Origin: Mycolicibacterium austroafricanum
Lineage (GTDB): Bacteria; Actinomycetota; Actinomycetes; Mycobacteriales; Mycobacteriaceae
Direction of reading: 5' to 3'
Assembly: GCF_902705885.1 (NCBI RefSeq)
Contig: NZ_CACSIP010000036.1
Coordinates: forward strand, 1 to 58,662
Length of the DNA stretch: 58,662 nt
Shown here: positions 17,669 through 26,486 of the stretch, piece by piece
Layout of the letters: the number at the start of each line of letters is the position of its first letter
Numbering within the stretch: position 1 is the first letter of the stretch
Program-made: the position numbers and the translations under genes
The notes under the pieces: model-generated
Database searches by the model: none
What the model saw: only the letters and a program-made list of their open reading frames with translations
Told to the model about the DNA's origin: nothing

Positions 17669-19393
17669 ATGACGGCAGAGACAATCCACCAGCCGGCCGG
17701 CAGCGGAGACGGCGTCCGGCATTCCGCACGAACCGAGGTTCTCGAAGGCCGCCCGGTCAATCTCGACGGCTTCGTCGAGGAGTGGCCCGAAGTGGGCATG
17801 GTCGCCATGGACAGCGCCTTCGATCCCGAACCCGGCGTCAGGGTTCACAACGGCGTGATCGTGGAGATGGATGGCGTCTCCCGCGCCGACTTCGACTTCA
17901 TCGACCAGTTCATCGCCGACAAGGCGCTCGACGTCGAGACCACCGAGGAGTCGATGGCGTTGCCCACCGACGAGATCGCCCGCATGCTCGTGGACCCGAG
18001 CGTGTCCCGTAAAGAGGTCATCGCTGTCACCAACGGACTGACGCCGGCGAAGCTGCTCGAGGTGGCTAAGAAGCTCAACATCGTCGAGATCATGATGGGC
18101 ATGCAGAAGATGCGTGCCCGGCGTACCCCCGCCAACCAGGCGCACTGCACCAGCGCCCGAGACAATCCGCTGCAGGTGGCATGCGAGGCCGCTGAAGCCG
18201 CCATCCGCGGATTCGCAGAGGTGGAAACGACTTTGGGTGTCGTTCGATACGCACCGCTGGTCGCCATGGCGCTGCAGATCGGCAGCCAGGTCAGCCCGGG
18301 TGGCCCGCTGACCCAGTGTGCGCTGGAGGAGGCGACGGAGCTCGAGCTCGGGATGCGGGGTATCACCGGCTACGCGGAGACCATCTCGGTGTACGGCACC
18401 GAACCGGTCTTCGTCGACGGCGACGACACCCCGTGGTCGAAGGCGTTTCTGGCCGCGGCCTACGCTTCACGCGGTATCAAGATGCGCTTCACCTCTGGCA
18501 CGGGATCGGAGGTGCAGATGGGTAACGCGCAGGGAAAGTCCATGCTGTACCTGGAGATTCGCTGCATTCTGGTCGCGAAGGGCGCCGGCGTGCAGGGGCT
18601 GCAGAACGGCTCGATCTCCTGTATCGGTGTCCCGGGCGCGGTGCCTGCCGGCATCCGTGCGGTCGCCGCCGAGAACCTGATCGCCTCTGCGGTCGACCTC
18701 GAGTGTGCCTCAGGCAATGATCAGTCGTTCTCTCATTCGGCGATGCGCAGGACCGCCCGGTTGATGCCGCAGATGATGCCGGGGACCGACTTCGTGTGCT
18801 CCGGCTACTCCGCGACCCCCAACTACGACAACATGTTCGCGGGGTCGAACGTCGACAGCGACGATTTCGACGATTTCAACACCATCCAGCGAGATCTCCA
18901 GATCGACGGTGGACTGCGTCATGTGAAGGAATCCGACATCCTCGCGGTGCGCACCCGGGCGGCCAAAGCGCTGCAGGCAGTGTTCGGCTATCTGGACCTC
19001 CCGCCGATCACCGACGCGGAGATCGAGGCAGCGGTGTACGCCAACGGAAGTCGTGATCTGGTTCCGCGTGACGTGCTCGAGGATCTCAAGGGCGCTCAGC
19101 GGGTGATGGACCGCAACATCACCGGTCTGGATCTGGTGAAGGCCCTGGAGTCGACGGGCTTCACCGACATGGCCGAGAATCTGCTGGCCGTTCTGCGGCA
19201 GCGGGTGTCAGGTGATCTGCTGCAGACATCGGCGATCATGACCCCGTCTCTGGAACCGCTCTCTGCGGTCAACGATGCCAATGACTACGCCGGGCCCGGG
19301 ACGGGATATCGACCGACTGGCGCGCGCTGGGAAGAAATGAAGAAGTTGCGCCACGTGACCAGCGCATCCAACCCCGAAATGGAGGTGGAATGA
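17669..19393 (+). CDS. pduC: B12-dependent diol/glycerol dehydratase, large (alpha) subunit
   Basis: A 574-residue catalytic subunit forming the TIM barrel that holds substrate, K+ and the adenosyl group. Strong family segments include MMGMQKMRARRTPANQAH, SPGGPLTQCALEEATELELG, GTGSEVQMG, QNGSISCIGVPGAVPAGIR and ASGNDQSFSHSAMRR. Full length for the family (about 555 aa) plus a short N-terminal extension. The sequence alone does not decide between glycerol and 1,2-propanediol; the glycerol kinase and GlpF neighbours favour glycerol. Glycerol substrate inactivates these enzymes, which fits the reactivase genes downstream. Translationally coupled to pduD. Confidence 0.96.
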   Translation: MTAETIHQPAGSGDGVRHSARTEVLEGRPVNLDGFVEEWPEVGMVAMDSAFDPEPGVRVHNGVIVEMDGVSRADFDFIDQFIADKALDVETTEESMALPTDEIARMLVDPSVSRKEVIAVTNGLTPAKLLEVAKKLNIVEIMMGMQKMRARRTPANQAHCTSARDNPLQVACEAAEAAIRGFAEVETTLGVVRYAPLVAMALQIGSQVSPGGPLTQCALEEATELELGMRGITGYAETISVYGTEPVFVDGDDTPWSKAFLAAAYASRGIKMRFTSGTGSEVQMGNAQGKSMLYLEIRCILVAKGAGVQGLQNGSISCIGVPGAVPAGIRAVAAENLIASAVDLECASGNDQSFSHSAMRRTARLMPQMMPGTDFVCSGYSATPNYDNMFAGSNVDSDDFDDFNTIQRDLQIDGGLRHVKESDILAVRTRAAKALQAVFGYLDLPPITDAEIEAAVYANGSRDLVPRDVLEDLKGAQRVMDRNITGLDLVKALESTGFTDMAENLLAVLRQRVSGDLLQTSAIMTPSLEPLSAVNDANDYAGPGTGYRPTGARWEEMKKLRHVTSASNPEMEVE

Positions 19394-19989
19394 CCGTACC
19401 AACCGATCTGCAGGAAGGGCAGCGGACGATCTCGTTCAGCGAGATCGGTCCGGCCGAGCGGGGCGACCGTCCCGACGAGGTGGTGCTGGCGATCTCGCCG
19501 GCCTTCGGCAGCTTGTTCACCCAGACGATCATCGGACTGCCGCACGCCGAGGTGATCCGTCAGATTCTCGCCGGTATCGAGGAACAGGAAGTGAGCGCGC
19601 GAATCATCCGGGTGCAGAGCAGTTCTGACCTCGCGCAGATGGCGCACACCGCTGCCAAGCTGTCGGGTTCGGGCATCGGCATCGGCATACTGGCCCGTGG
19701 CACCTCGATGATCCACCAGCGTGACTTGCCCCGGCTGTCCAGCCTGGAACTGTTTCCGCAGTGCCCGCTGCTGACCCTCGAGACCTACCGCAATATCGGC
19801 TCCAATGCCGCTCAATACGCCAAAGGTGAATCACCGGAGCCGGTTCCGACCCTCAACGACCAGATGGCCCGGCCACGCTGGCAGGCGAAGGCGGCGCTGC
19901 TTCACCTCAAGGAGACCGAGCTGATACGTAAGGGTGCGCGTCCGGTCGAGGTGGTCCCGGAGTTCTCCGCGGCGACGATCGCTCAGTAG
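19390..19989 (+). CDS. pduD: B12-dependent diol/glycerol dehydratase, medium (beta) subunit
   Basis: A 199-residue subunit coupled to pduC by an ATGA overlap. The core follows PduD: DEVVLAISPAFGSLFTQTI, GLPHAEVIRQILAGIEEQ, the segment RVQSSSDLAQMAHTAAKLSG, and SGIGIGILARGTSMIHQRDL, where the medium subunit contributes to the cobalamin-binding Rossmann-like fold. The N-terminal ~35 residues are shorter than in enterobacterial PduD, where this region targets the enzyme to microcompartments. That fits the absence of shell genes here. The reactivase gene follows 11 nt after the stop. Confidence 0.94.
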   Translation: MTVPTDLQEGQRTISFSEIGPAERGDRPDEVVLAISPAFGSLFTQTIIGLPHAEVIRQILAGIEEQEVSARIIRVQSSSDLAQMAHTAAKLSGSGIGIGILARGTSMIHQRDLPRLSSLELFPQCPLLTLETYRNIGSNAAQYAKGESPEPVPTLNDQMARPRWQAKAALLHLKETELIRKGARPVEVVPEFSAATIAQ

Positions 19990-20000
19990 GAGCAGCCTTG

Positions 20001-21869
20001 GTGCATCGGACGGTCGTGGGGGTCGACATCGGCAACTCGACCACCGAGGCGAGTCTTGCCACGATAGGTGCGGCCGGCTCCGTCGAATACGTCGGCGCGG
20101 CACTGACCCGCACCACGGGCGTCAAAGGCACGGTCAACAACGTCGAGGGCGTCGCCACATCGGTGATGCGGTCCCTGGCGACTGCGCGGATCCCGCCGGC
20201 CGAACTCGACCTGGTGCTCCTCAACGAGGCCACACCGGTGATCAGTGGGCTTTCCATGGAGACCATCACCGAGACGATCATCACCGAGTCGACCATGATC
20301 GGTCACGATCCGCGGACGCCCGGAGGGCGGGGACTGGGAGTCGGCACCATTGTCGGCGTCGGGGCCCTGGCCGACACCGGACCCGGGAAACCGGTGATAG
20401 TCCTGGTGTCCGCGGGCGCCGACTTCGACGCCACCGCCGCGGCAATCAACACCGCGGTCGGACGCGGAGTGGACGTGACTGCAGCGATCCTGGGCAACGA
20501 CGACGCCGTGCTGGTGGCCAACCGTCTGACTGCCGCGATCCCGATCGTCGACGAGGTCTCGCGCATCGACCTGGTACCGGTGGGGATGGTCGCCGCCGTC
20601 GAGGTCGCCGGTCCCGGTCAGTCCATCCGCACGTTGTCGAATGCGTACGGGCTGGCCACCATCTTCGGACTCGACCCCGGCCAGACCAAAGCGGTGTCGC
20701 CCGTCGCACGGGCACTGACCGGCAACAGGTCGGCCGTCGTTGTACGAACCCCGTCCGGTGACGTCGAGGACCGCGTCATCCCGGCCGGCTCGCTGGACCT
20801 GCTCGGTGAGAACAGGCGCGCGAGGGTGGATGTGTCACGGGGCGCCGCCGACATCATGACCGAGGTGGCCCGGGTGGGCCCGCTGCGAGACGTCGTCGGG
20901 GAGTCCGGCACCAACACCGGCGGGATGATCGCCACTGTCCGCCAGAGCATGGCCGACCTGACCGAGCACGCCCCTGCCGATGTGCACATCGGCGACCTGC
21001 TGGCCATCGACACGATGGTGCCGCAGGAGGTCCGAGGTGGAGTCGCGGGCGAGGTCGCACTGGAGAACGCCGTCGCACTGGCGGCGATGGTCCGCACCAG
21101 GGAAAGCGGAATGCAGGCCGTCGCGGACGCTGTTGCCACCGAGCTGCGCCACGCGGGGGCCACCCGGGTCGAGGTAGTCGTCGGCGGTGTCGAGGCAGAG
21201 ATGGCGGTGCGCGGCGCGCTCACCACGCCGGGCACCGACAAGCCGCTGGTGGTTCTCGATCTCGGCGGTGGGTCCACCGATGCGGCGGTGCTGGAGGCCG
21301 ACGACCACACCGGCGCCAGCCATCTGGCGGGCGCGGGTGATCTGGTCACCAAGCTCATCGACGCCGAGTTGGGGCTCGACAACCTGGAGCTGGCCGAAGA
21401 GATCAAGCGCTGCCCACTGGGCAAGGCGGAGAGCTTCTTTCATATCCGGCTGGAGAACGGCACCGCCCAGTTCTTCGACACGCCGTTGCCGTCGACGGCG
21501 TTCGCGCGGGTCGTCGCGCTGGGCGAATCCGGGATGACCCCGATACCCACCCGGCATTCGATGGACCGGATCAGGACGGTACGCCGGACGGCCAAAACGC
21601 GGGTGTTCGTGGTGAACGCGCTGCGGGCGTTGCGCGCCATCACACCGGGCGCGGACCTGCGACAGATCGGCTTCGTGGTGCTGCTCGGCGGTTCCGCGCT
21701 CGATTTCGAGATACCCGAGCTCATCGCCGACGCGGTGGCGCCCTTCGGCATAGTCTGCGGCACCGGGAATGTCCGGGGCACCGAAGGGCCGCGCAATGCG
21801 GTGGCGTCCGGCCTTGTTGCGGCCCACGTTTCAGCGCTGAGCAATGACGGTGTCCGAGTCCATGGCTGA
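20001..21869 (+). CDS. pduG: Diol dehydratase reactivase, large ATPase subunit
   Basis: 622 residues from GTG 20001. AGGAG (19988-19992) is 8 nt upstream, a better distance than TTG 19998. The actin/Hsp70-type ATPase signatures are GVDIGNSTTE at the start and VVLDLGGGSTDAAV around 420. The family region GGRGLGVG and the C-terminal VVLLGGSALDFEIPELI are also present. The DdrA/PduG chaperone exchanges damaged cobalamin from inactivated dehydratase using ATP. Its 3' end overlaps the small-subunit gene by 26 nt, so the two are made together. Confidence 0.95.
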   Translation: MHRTVVGVDIGNSTTEASLATIGAAGSVEYVGAALTRTTGVKGTVNNVEGVATSVMRSLATARIPPAELDLVLLNEATPVISGLSMETITETIITESTMIGHDPRTPGGRGLGVGTIVGVGALADTGPGKPVIVLVSAGADFDATAAAINTAVGRGVDVTAAILGNDDAVLVANRLTAAIPIVDEVSRIDLVPVGMVAAVEVAGPGQSIRTLSNAYGLATIFGLDPGQTKAVSPVARALTGNRSAVVVRTPSGDVEDRVIPAGSLDLLGENRRARVDVSRGAADIMTEVARVGPLRDVVGESGTNTGGMIATVRQSMADLTEHAPADVHIGDLLAIDTMVPQEVRGGVAGEVALENAVALAAMVRTRESGMQAVADAVATELRHAGATRVEVVVGGVEAEMAVRGALTTPGTDKPLVVLDLGGGSTDAAVLEADDHTGASHLAGAGDLVTKLIDAELGLDNLELAEEIKRCPLGKAESFFHIRLENGTAQFFDTPLPSTAFARVVALGESGMTPIPTRHSMDRIRTVRRTAKTRVFVVNALRALRAITPGADLRQIGFVVLLGGSALDFEIPELIADAVAPFGIVCGTGNVRGTEGPRNAVASGLVAAHVSALSNDGVRVHG

Positions 21870-22224
21870 CGGGGGTCAGCCGGACAGGCCGGCCATCCTG
21901 GTGCTCAGTTGCACCCGTGGGCCGGTCGAACGCGAGGTGCTGGCCGGAATCGAGGAGGAGGGGGTGCCGTTCGTGGTCGAGCGTTGCGGCGGTGCTGAGG
22001 ACGCGAACATTCTCGGCCGGCGCGCCGCCGGCCGTTCCACGCTCGGCGTCGGAGTGGGCATCGACGGCCACGGCCGCGTCTCGGTCCGGCACCAGAAGTT
22101 GGCCGAGTCGCCGTCCGGGCTGTCCACCGACGAGGTCACGGATCCGCAGGCCGCCCGCACCCTCGGCCACAATGCGGCCCGCCTCGTGGTGGGTATCCCG
22201 CTGCGCACCGAAGAATTTCCGTGA
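21844..22224 (+). CDS. pduH: Diol dehydratase reactivase, small subunit
   Basis: A 126-residue DdrB/PduH homologue. Family pattern: RPAILVLSC at the start, EVLAGIEEEGVPF, and a C-terminal NAARLVVGIPLR. It forms a heterotetramer with PduG and swaps places with a dehydratase subunit during reactivation. ATG 21844 overlaps the end of pduG; a second ATG at 21862 would remove six residues and is also possible. It is the last gene of the dehydratase operon. The next ~200 bp lead to regulator copy 2. Confidence 0.9.
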   Translation: MTVSESMADGGQPDRPAILVLSCTRGPVEREVLAGIEEEGVPFVVERCGGAEDANILGRRAAGRSTLGVGVGIDGHGRVSVRHQKLAESPSGLSTDEVTDPQAARTLGHNAARLVVGIPLRTEEFP

Positions 22225-22423
22225 GTCGCGCACCGGAAAGTCCGCTAGCGCAACATGATCAAACTCGTAGCGTGGGGACGCAGCGATGTCCGGGGCGGCG
22301 TCGCGGCGGCCCCCGCGACGAGGTTCCGCCGCCACAGGGCTGCTTGGGCTAGTGTGGCGGTAATAGCAGCGGGCCGACAGTTCGGCTCTAGCCGAGGCTG
22401 CTGCGCGAGGAGTGTGATCGCGA

Positions 22424-23728
22424 GTGGGAGCGCCGAAGACCATCAGTAGCCGGGCGTCGGCCCGGGCGGGATCTTCGGCTGTGCGCGCCCTTCACGAACT
22501 CTTTGTCGCCGGGCACGTCGACGCGTCCTACCTCGACTCCGCTCCGATCCGACCGGTGGTGGCCGAGAGCTGGCGACGCAGCCTCGCTACCGGCGTCGAC
22601 CCGGATCGTGACGGAGCGTTGTGCTCCGCGATGACACTGAGCCTGGCGCGGATGCGCGAGACGCACCCGCTGGCCCCGGCGCTTCCCTTGATCCGGCGGC
22701 TGCTCGTGGATGACGCCGTCGACTCCGGCGTGTTGGTCGCCGTCACCGCAGCCGACGGCACCGTGCTGTGGGTCGAGGGCGATCGGAAGGCGGTTCGCAA
22801 GGCCGAGGCAATGGATTTTGTGCCCGGCGCCGACTGGAGTGAACGCAATGCGGGCACCAACGCACCGGGCACTGCGCTGGCACTCGACCGTGAGCTGCAG
22901 ATCCGTAGCTCTGAGCACTTTTCCCGGATCGTCCAGCCCTGGAGTTGCAGTGCTGTGCCGGTCCACGATCCGACGACCGGTGTTCTTCTCGGTTGCATCG
23001 ACCTCACCGGCGGTGCCGACGCCGCCACCCCGCAGACCCTTGCGCTGGTGCGGGCCACGGCGGTCGCGGTGGAGAACCACCTCGCCCTGCTACGGGTGAC
23101 CGAGCCGGATGGCCGTGCCGATGGTGCCGCCGGGAGGGCACAGCTGCGGGTGCTCGGAGCGCGACGAGCCCGGTGGCAGTTCACCGACCAGAACGGCAGT
23201 CTGCGCACCGCGACCCTCACCCCGCGCCACGCCGACATCCTGGTGTTGCTGCACCGTCACCCCGAAGGCCTGACTGCCGACCACCTCGCGTTGCTGCTCG
23301 ACGACAAGGAACTCGACGTCGTCACCGTCCGCGCGGAGATGTCACGGCTGCGGCGCGTCATCGATCCCGCGGTGGTGTTGTCTCGGCCGTACCGATTGTT
23401 GCAGCCGGTCGACAGCGATCTGGGTTCGGTGTTCAGCCATCTGCATGCCGGCGATGTCGAGGCGGCTCTGAACAGCTACGCGGGGTCTCTGCTGCCACAG
23501 TCGATGTCCCCCGCGATAGGCCGCCTCCGCGCCGAACTGAGCGCCAGTGTGCGTGGCGCCGTCATGGCGACGGGTGACGTGTCGTTGCTTCGACGCTGGC
23601 TGGAGCTGCCGGAAGGACGCGACGACCGCGACGGCTGGCGCCTTCTGCACGACCGCGCCCAGGTCGGGTCGGTCGGCCGGGCACAGGCCCGCGGGCATCT
23701 GCTCGGGCTGGATTTGGACTTGGGTTGA
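22424..23728 (+). CDS. GAF-domain transcriptional regulator, AcoR-like N-terminus (copy 2)
   Basis: 434 residues from GTG 22424, with GCGAGGAG at 22405-22412. It has the same layout as the regulator at 7010-8329: an N-terminal VRALHELFVAGHVDASYLDS, GAF around 80-225 (NAGTNAPGTALALD, FSRIVQPWSC, DLTGG), and a C-terminal winged helix (DILVLLHRHPEGL to VRAEMSRLRRVI). Long blocks are identical between the two, so they arose by duplication. It lies on the same strand directly after the reactivase genes and before rplM. About 199 bp of non-coding DNA precede it, enough for its own promoter. Whether the two copies sense the same signal or form heterodimers is unknown. Confidence 0.85.
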   Translation: MGAPKTISSRASARAGSSAVRALHELFVAGHVDASYLDSAPIRPVVAESWRRSLATGVDPDRDGALCSAMTLSLARMRETHPLAPALPLIRRLLVDDAVDSGVLVAVTAADGTVLWVEGDRKAVRKAEAMDFVPGADWSERNAGTNAPGTALALDRELQIRSSEHFSRIVQPWSCSAVPVHDPTTGVLLGCIDLTGGADAATPQTLALVRATAVAVENHLALLRVTEPDGRADGAAGRAQLRVLGARRARWQFTDQNGSLRTATLTPRHADILVLLHRHPEGLTADHLALLLDDKELDVVTVRAEMSRLRRVIDPAVVLSRPYRLLQPVDSDLGSVFSHLHAGDVEAALNSYAGSLLPQSMSPAIGRLRAELSASVRGAVMATGDVSLLRRWLELPEGRDDRDGWRLLHDRAQVGSVGRAQARGHLLGLDLDLG

Positions 23729-23759
23729 GCTGGTCGCCCTTTGGTCTGGAGATGGCGTT

Positions 23760-23789
23760 TTGACCTGCGGTGACGCTCGCGGGTAAGCT
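23760..23789 (+). promoter_or_regulatory. SigA-type promoter of rplM-rpsI
   Basis: TTGACC (23760-23765), 18-bp spacer, TAAGCT (23784-23789). This would give a leader of about 130 nt before rplM, in line with a strong housekeeping promoter. Confidence 0.6.
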
Positions 23790-23826
23790 CCGTCGTTGGC
23801 GTGCGCTGGCCTTCGGGCCGCCGGTC

Positions 23827-23854
23827 GCCTCGGGTCCCCGCCGGTCGCCGAGGC
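23827..23854 (+). promoter_or_regulatory. Hairpin in the rplM leader
   Basis: GCCTCGG (23827-23833) pairs with CCGAGGC (23848-23854) around a 14-nt loop. A decamer GCCGGTCGCC occurs twice around it (one copy ahead of the stem, one in the loop). L13 operons elsewhere use leader RNA structures for autoregulation; whether this one does is untested. Confidence 0.35.
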
Positions 23855-23925
23855 AGTCCACAGCCCACGCTTGACCGGCACTCCGGGTCACCGGGGATCC
23901 AACCCTAGAGAAGAAGGTAAGCGCT

Positions 23926-24369
23926 GTGCCTACGTACACGCCGAAGGCGGGTGACACCACACGCACGTGGTATGTCATCGACGCCACGGACGTGGTGCTC
24001 GGCCGGCTCGCCGTCGAAGCAGCGAAGCTGCTGCGCGGCAAGCACAAGCCGACGTTCACGCCCAATGTCGACGGCGGTGACTTCGTCATCGTCATCAACG
24101 CAGACAAGGTCGCCATCAGCGGCGACAAGCTCCAGAAGAAGTTCGCTTACCGTCACTCGGGCTATCCGGGTGGGCTGCGCAGGCGGGCCCTCGGCGACGA
24201 GATGGAAAAGCACGCCGACCGCGTCGTCGAGCGGGCCATCGTCGGCATGATCCCGCACACCAAGCTCGGACGTCAGATTCAGAAGAAGTTGAAGGTCTAC
24301 GTCGGTGCCGATCATCCGCACACCGCTCAGCAGCCGGTTCCGTACGAGATCAAGCAGGTGGCCCAGTGA
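23926..24369 (+). CDS. rplM: 50S ribosomal protein L13
   Basis: 147 residues from GTG, with GAAGAAGGTAAG upstream. Clear L13 motifs: TWYVIDATDVVLGRLA, LLRGKHKPTFTP, DFVIVINADKV, the YRHSGYPGG loop, and VGMIPHTKLGRQ. L13 is an early-assembly protein of the large subunit. Coupled to rpsI by a GTGA overlap, the conserved bacterial L13-S9 pair. Confidence 0.98.
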   Translation: MPTYTPKAGDTTRTWYVIDATDVVLGRLAVEAAKLLRGKHKPTFTPNVDGGDFVIVINADKVAISGDKLQKKFAYRHSGYPGGLRRRALGDEMEKHADRVVERAIVGMIPHTKLGRQIQKKLKVYVGADHPHTAQQPVPYEIKQVAQ

Positions 24370-24851
24370 CCGAGACCCCCGAGATGACCTCTGACATCGC
24401 CGCGACCAGCGAGACCGAGGTGGCCGCCGGAGCCGAGGCGGCTCCCCGCGAGCCCGTCGTGATGGATCGTCCGATCCAGACCGTCGGCCGCCGCAAGGAA
24501 GCCGTGGTGCGGGTGCGCCTGGTGCCCGGCACCGGCCAGTTCAACCTCGACGGCCGTTCGTTGGAGAACTATTTCCCCAACAAGGTGCATCAGCAGCTGA
24601 TCAAGGCCCCGCTGGTGACCGTCGACCGGTTGGAGAGCTTCGACGTCTACGCCCACCTCGATGGTGGCGGTCCGTCCGGGCAGGCCGGCGCGCTGCGCCT
24701 GGCGATCGCCCGCGCACTCATCATCGTGCAGCCTGAGGACCGGCCGGCGCTGAAGAAGGCCGGATTCCTCACCCGTGATCCGCGTGCCATCGAGCGCAAG
24801 AAGTACGGACTCAAGAAGGCCCGTAAGGCGCCTCAGTACAGCAAGCGCTGA
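24366..24851 (+). CDS. rpsI: 30S ribosomal protein S9
   Basis: 161 residues with an acidic, Ala/Glu-rich N-terminal extension (about 1-35) typical of actinobacterial S9. The core is TVGRRKEAVVRVRLVPGTG, the LENYFPN segment, and the invariant basic C-terminus KKARKAPQYSKR, whose final Arg reaches the P-site tRNA. The start codon GTG overlaps the rplM stop. A strong hairpin follows 17 nt after the stop. Confidence 0.98.
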   Translation: MTETPEMTSDIAATSETEVAAGAEAAPREPVVMDRPIQTVGRRKEAVVRVRLVPGTGQFNLDGRSLENYFPNKVHQQLIKAPLVTVDRLESFDVYAHLDGGGPSGQAGALRLAIARALIIVQPEDRPALKKAGFLTRDPRAIERKKYGLKKARKAPQYSKR

Positions 24852-24868
24852 TCGATCCACGGTATGGC

Positions 24869-24900
24869 GCCCGGCCAACTCGCACTGCGAGTGGCCGGGC
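24869..24900 (+). terminator. Hairpin terminator after rpsI
   Basis: An 8-bp GC stem (GCCCGGCC 24869-24876 with GGCCGGGC 24893-24900), a single bulged A, then 6 more pairs (ACTCGC 24878-24883 with GCGAGT 24887-24892) and a 3-nt loop. No U-tract. It cleanly ends rplM-rpsI before the small ORF and glmM. Confidence 0.8.
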
Positions 24901-24948
24901 GTCATTCGTCTCCGGGGTGGGTACTCGCCTGGACGGAAGGAGACACCG

Positions 24949-25044
24949 ATGATGAACGTGGTCAAGAATGCCGCGGCCATGCCGAAGGAGAAGGTGAGTA
25001 GGGTCCCCGCCGTCACGGTGTGGGTCCCCGCCGTCACGGTGTGA
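24949..25044 (+). CDS. Putative small protein (31 aa) upstream of glmM
   Basis: An ATG-ATG pair at 24949/24952 with a strong ribosome-binding site GGAAGGAG (24935-24942, 6 nt spacing) opens a 31-codon frame ending in TGA. The first half is basic and amphipathic (MMNVVKNAAAMPKEKV). The second half is a duplicated hydrophobic block, RVPAVTV then WVPAVTV, created by an exact 21-bp tandem repeat. I do not recognise it. It lies in the 282-bp gap between rpsI and glmM; its stop is 90 nt before glmM, so it could act as a leader peptide or a small membrane-active protein. The ribosome-binding site is the main evidence. Confidence 0.45.
   Translation: MMNVVKNAAAMPKEKVSRVPAVTVWVPAVTV
25001..25042 (+). 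repeat. Two-copy 21-bp tandem repeat
   Basis: Copies at 25001-25021 and 25022-25042 are identical; the unit begins GGGTCCCCGCCG and ends ACGGTGT. Because 21 is a multiple of three, it adds seven residues to the small ORF without a frameshift, so copy number could vary between strains. Confidence 0.9.
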
Positions 25045-25133
25045 GGTCTCGCCCGGATATCGATTCGGCGCCGGCACGGACGTCGACAGCCGCGGTTGGC
25101 CCTCAAACCACTATTTGTGAGAGGTTGTCTCCC

Positions 25134-26471
25134 ATGGCTCGACTGTTCGGCACCGATGGAGTGCGCGGGGTCGCCAACCAGGAACTGACCGCCGAGTTGG
25201 CGGTGGCACTGGGTGGCGCAGCGGCTCGTCGGCTGCTCCGAACCGGCGAGACCCGCAGACGGGTCGCCGTGGTCGGACGTGATCCGCGTGCCAGCGGTGA
25301 GATGCTCGAGGCGGCGGTGATCGCCGGTCTGACGAGCGAGGGCGTGGACGCACTGCGGGTCGGCGTGCTGCCGACACCGGCGGTGGCGTATCTGACCAGC
25401 GCTTACGACGCCGATTTCGGGGTCATGATCTCCGCGTCGCACAACCCGATGCCCGACAACGGCATCAAGATCTTCGGCCCCGGCGGGCACAAGCTCGACG
25501 ACGCGACCGAGGACCGCATCGAGGACCTGGTCCGTCAGGGGCCCGGAACGCGACCGACCGGCGCCGGTATCGGCCGCGTCGTCAGGGCTGATGACGCGTT
25601 GGAGCGGTACTTGCGCCACGCCGGCAAGGCCGCGACCACCCGGCTCGAGGAGCTCACCGTCGTCGTCGACTGTGCCCACGGCGCGGCGTGGGACGCGGCG
25701 CCGCGTGCCTACCGGGCCGCCGGCGCCAACGTGATCCCGATCCATGCCGAGCCCGATGGCCTGAACATCAACGACGGATGCGGGTCCACCCACATGGAGG
25801 CGCTGCGCTCTGCCGTGGTGTCCTACGGCGCCGACCTGGGCCTGGCCCACGACGGTGACGCCGACCGCTGCCTTGCCGTCGACAGCCACGGTCGTGTCAT
25901 CGACGGCGACGCGATCATGGTGGTGCTGGCGCTGGCCATGCACGAGGCGGGGGAACTCGCCTCCGACACCCTGGTTGCCACCGTGATGAGCAACCTCGGC
26001 CTGCACATGGCGATGCGCTCCGCGGGTATCCACGTCCGCACCACCGGTGTCGGTGACCGCTACGTGCTCGAAGAACTGCGGGCGGGTCAATACTCGATCG
26101 GCGGGGAGCAGTCCGGCCATCTGGTGATGCCGGCGTTCGGCACCACCGGAGACGGCATCGTCACCGGCCTGCGGTTGATGTCGCGGATGGCGCAGACCCG
26201 TCGCAGCCTGGCCGACCTCGCGGCGCCGATGAAGACGTTGCCGCAGGTGCTGATCAACGTCGGCGTGACGGACAAGGCCACGGTTGCCGACGCTCCGGCG
26301 GTCCGGGAAGCCGTCGCCCGGGTGACCGCCGAACTCGGCGACACAGGGCGGATCCTGTTGCGCCCGTCCGGAACCGAACAGGTGGTCCGCGTCATGGTGG
26401 AAGCCGTCGACGAGGACACCGCCCGACAGATGGCGGTGCGTGTCGCGGAATCGGTCAGCGCGCAGGGGTAG
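25134..26471 (+). CDS. glmM: Phosphoglucosamine mutase
   Basis: 445 residues converting glucosamine-6-phosphate to glucosamine-1-phosphate for peptidoglycan and arabinogalactan-linker synthesis. ATG 25134 gives the universal N-terminus RLFGTDGVRG. The phosphoserine loop is ISASHNPMPDNG with catalytic Ser102; the metal site is DGDADRC; the sugar-binding loop is GGEQSGH; the phosphate-binding loop near the C-terminus is RPSGTEQVVRVM. It works directly after GlmS, which is encoded about 12 kb downstream in this window. The Rv3440c-like gene follows after 50 nt with its own predicted promoter. Confidence 0.97.
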   Translation: MARLFGTDGVRGVANQELTAELAVALGGAAARRLLRTGETRRRVAVVGRDPRASGEMLEAAVIAGLTSEGVDALRVGVLPTPAVAYLTSAYDADFGVMISASHNPMPDNGIKIFGPGGHKLDDATEDRIEDLVRQGPGTRPTGAGIGRVVRADDALERYLRHAGKAATTRLEELTVVVDCAHGAAWDAAPRAYRAAGANVIPIHAEPDGLNINDGCGSTHMEALRSAVVSYGADLGLAHDGDADRCLAVDSHGRVIDGDAIMVVLALAMHEAGELASDTLVATVMSNLGLHMAMRSAGIHVRTTGVGDRYVLEELRAGQYSIGGEQSGHLVMPAFGTTGDGIVTGLRLMSRMAQTRRSLADLAAPMKTLPQVLINVGVTDKATVADAPAVREAVARVTAELGDTGRILLRPSGTEQVVRVMVEAVDEDTARQMAVRVAESVSAQG

Positions 26472-26486
26472 TCCGCCGAATCCGGG

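Noticed and set aside
22225..22423. Cobalamin riboswitch near the B12 genes
   Set aside because: No B12-box-like segment was recognised here or in the region before pduE.
25001..25042. Start of a CRISPR array
   Set aside because: Only two directly adjacent 21-bp copies with no spacers.
24327..26120. 597-codon minus-strand frame opposite rpsI and glmM
   Set aside because: Antisense shadow of conserved genes, with no domain or ribosome-binding site.
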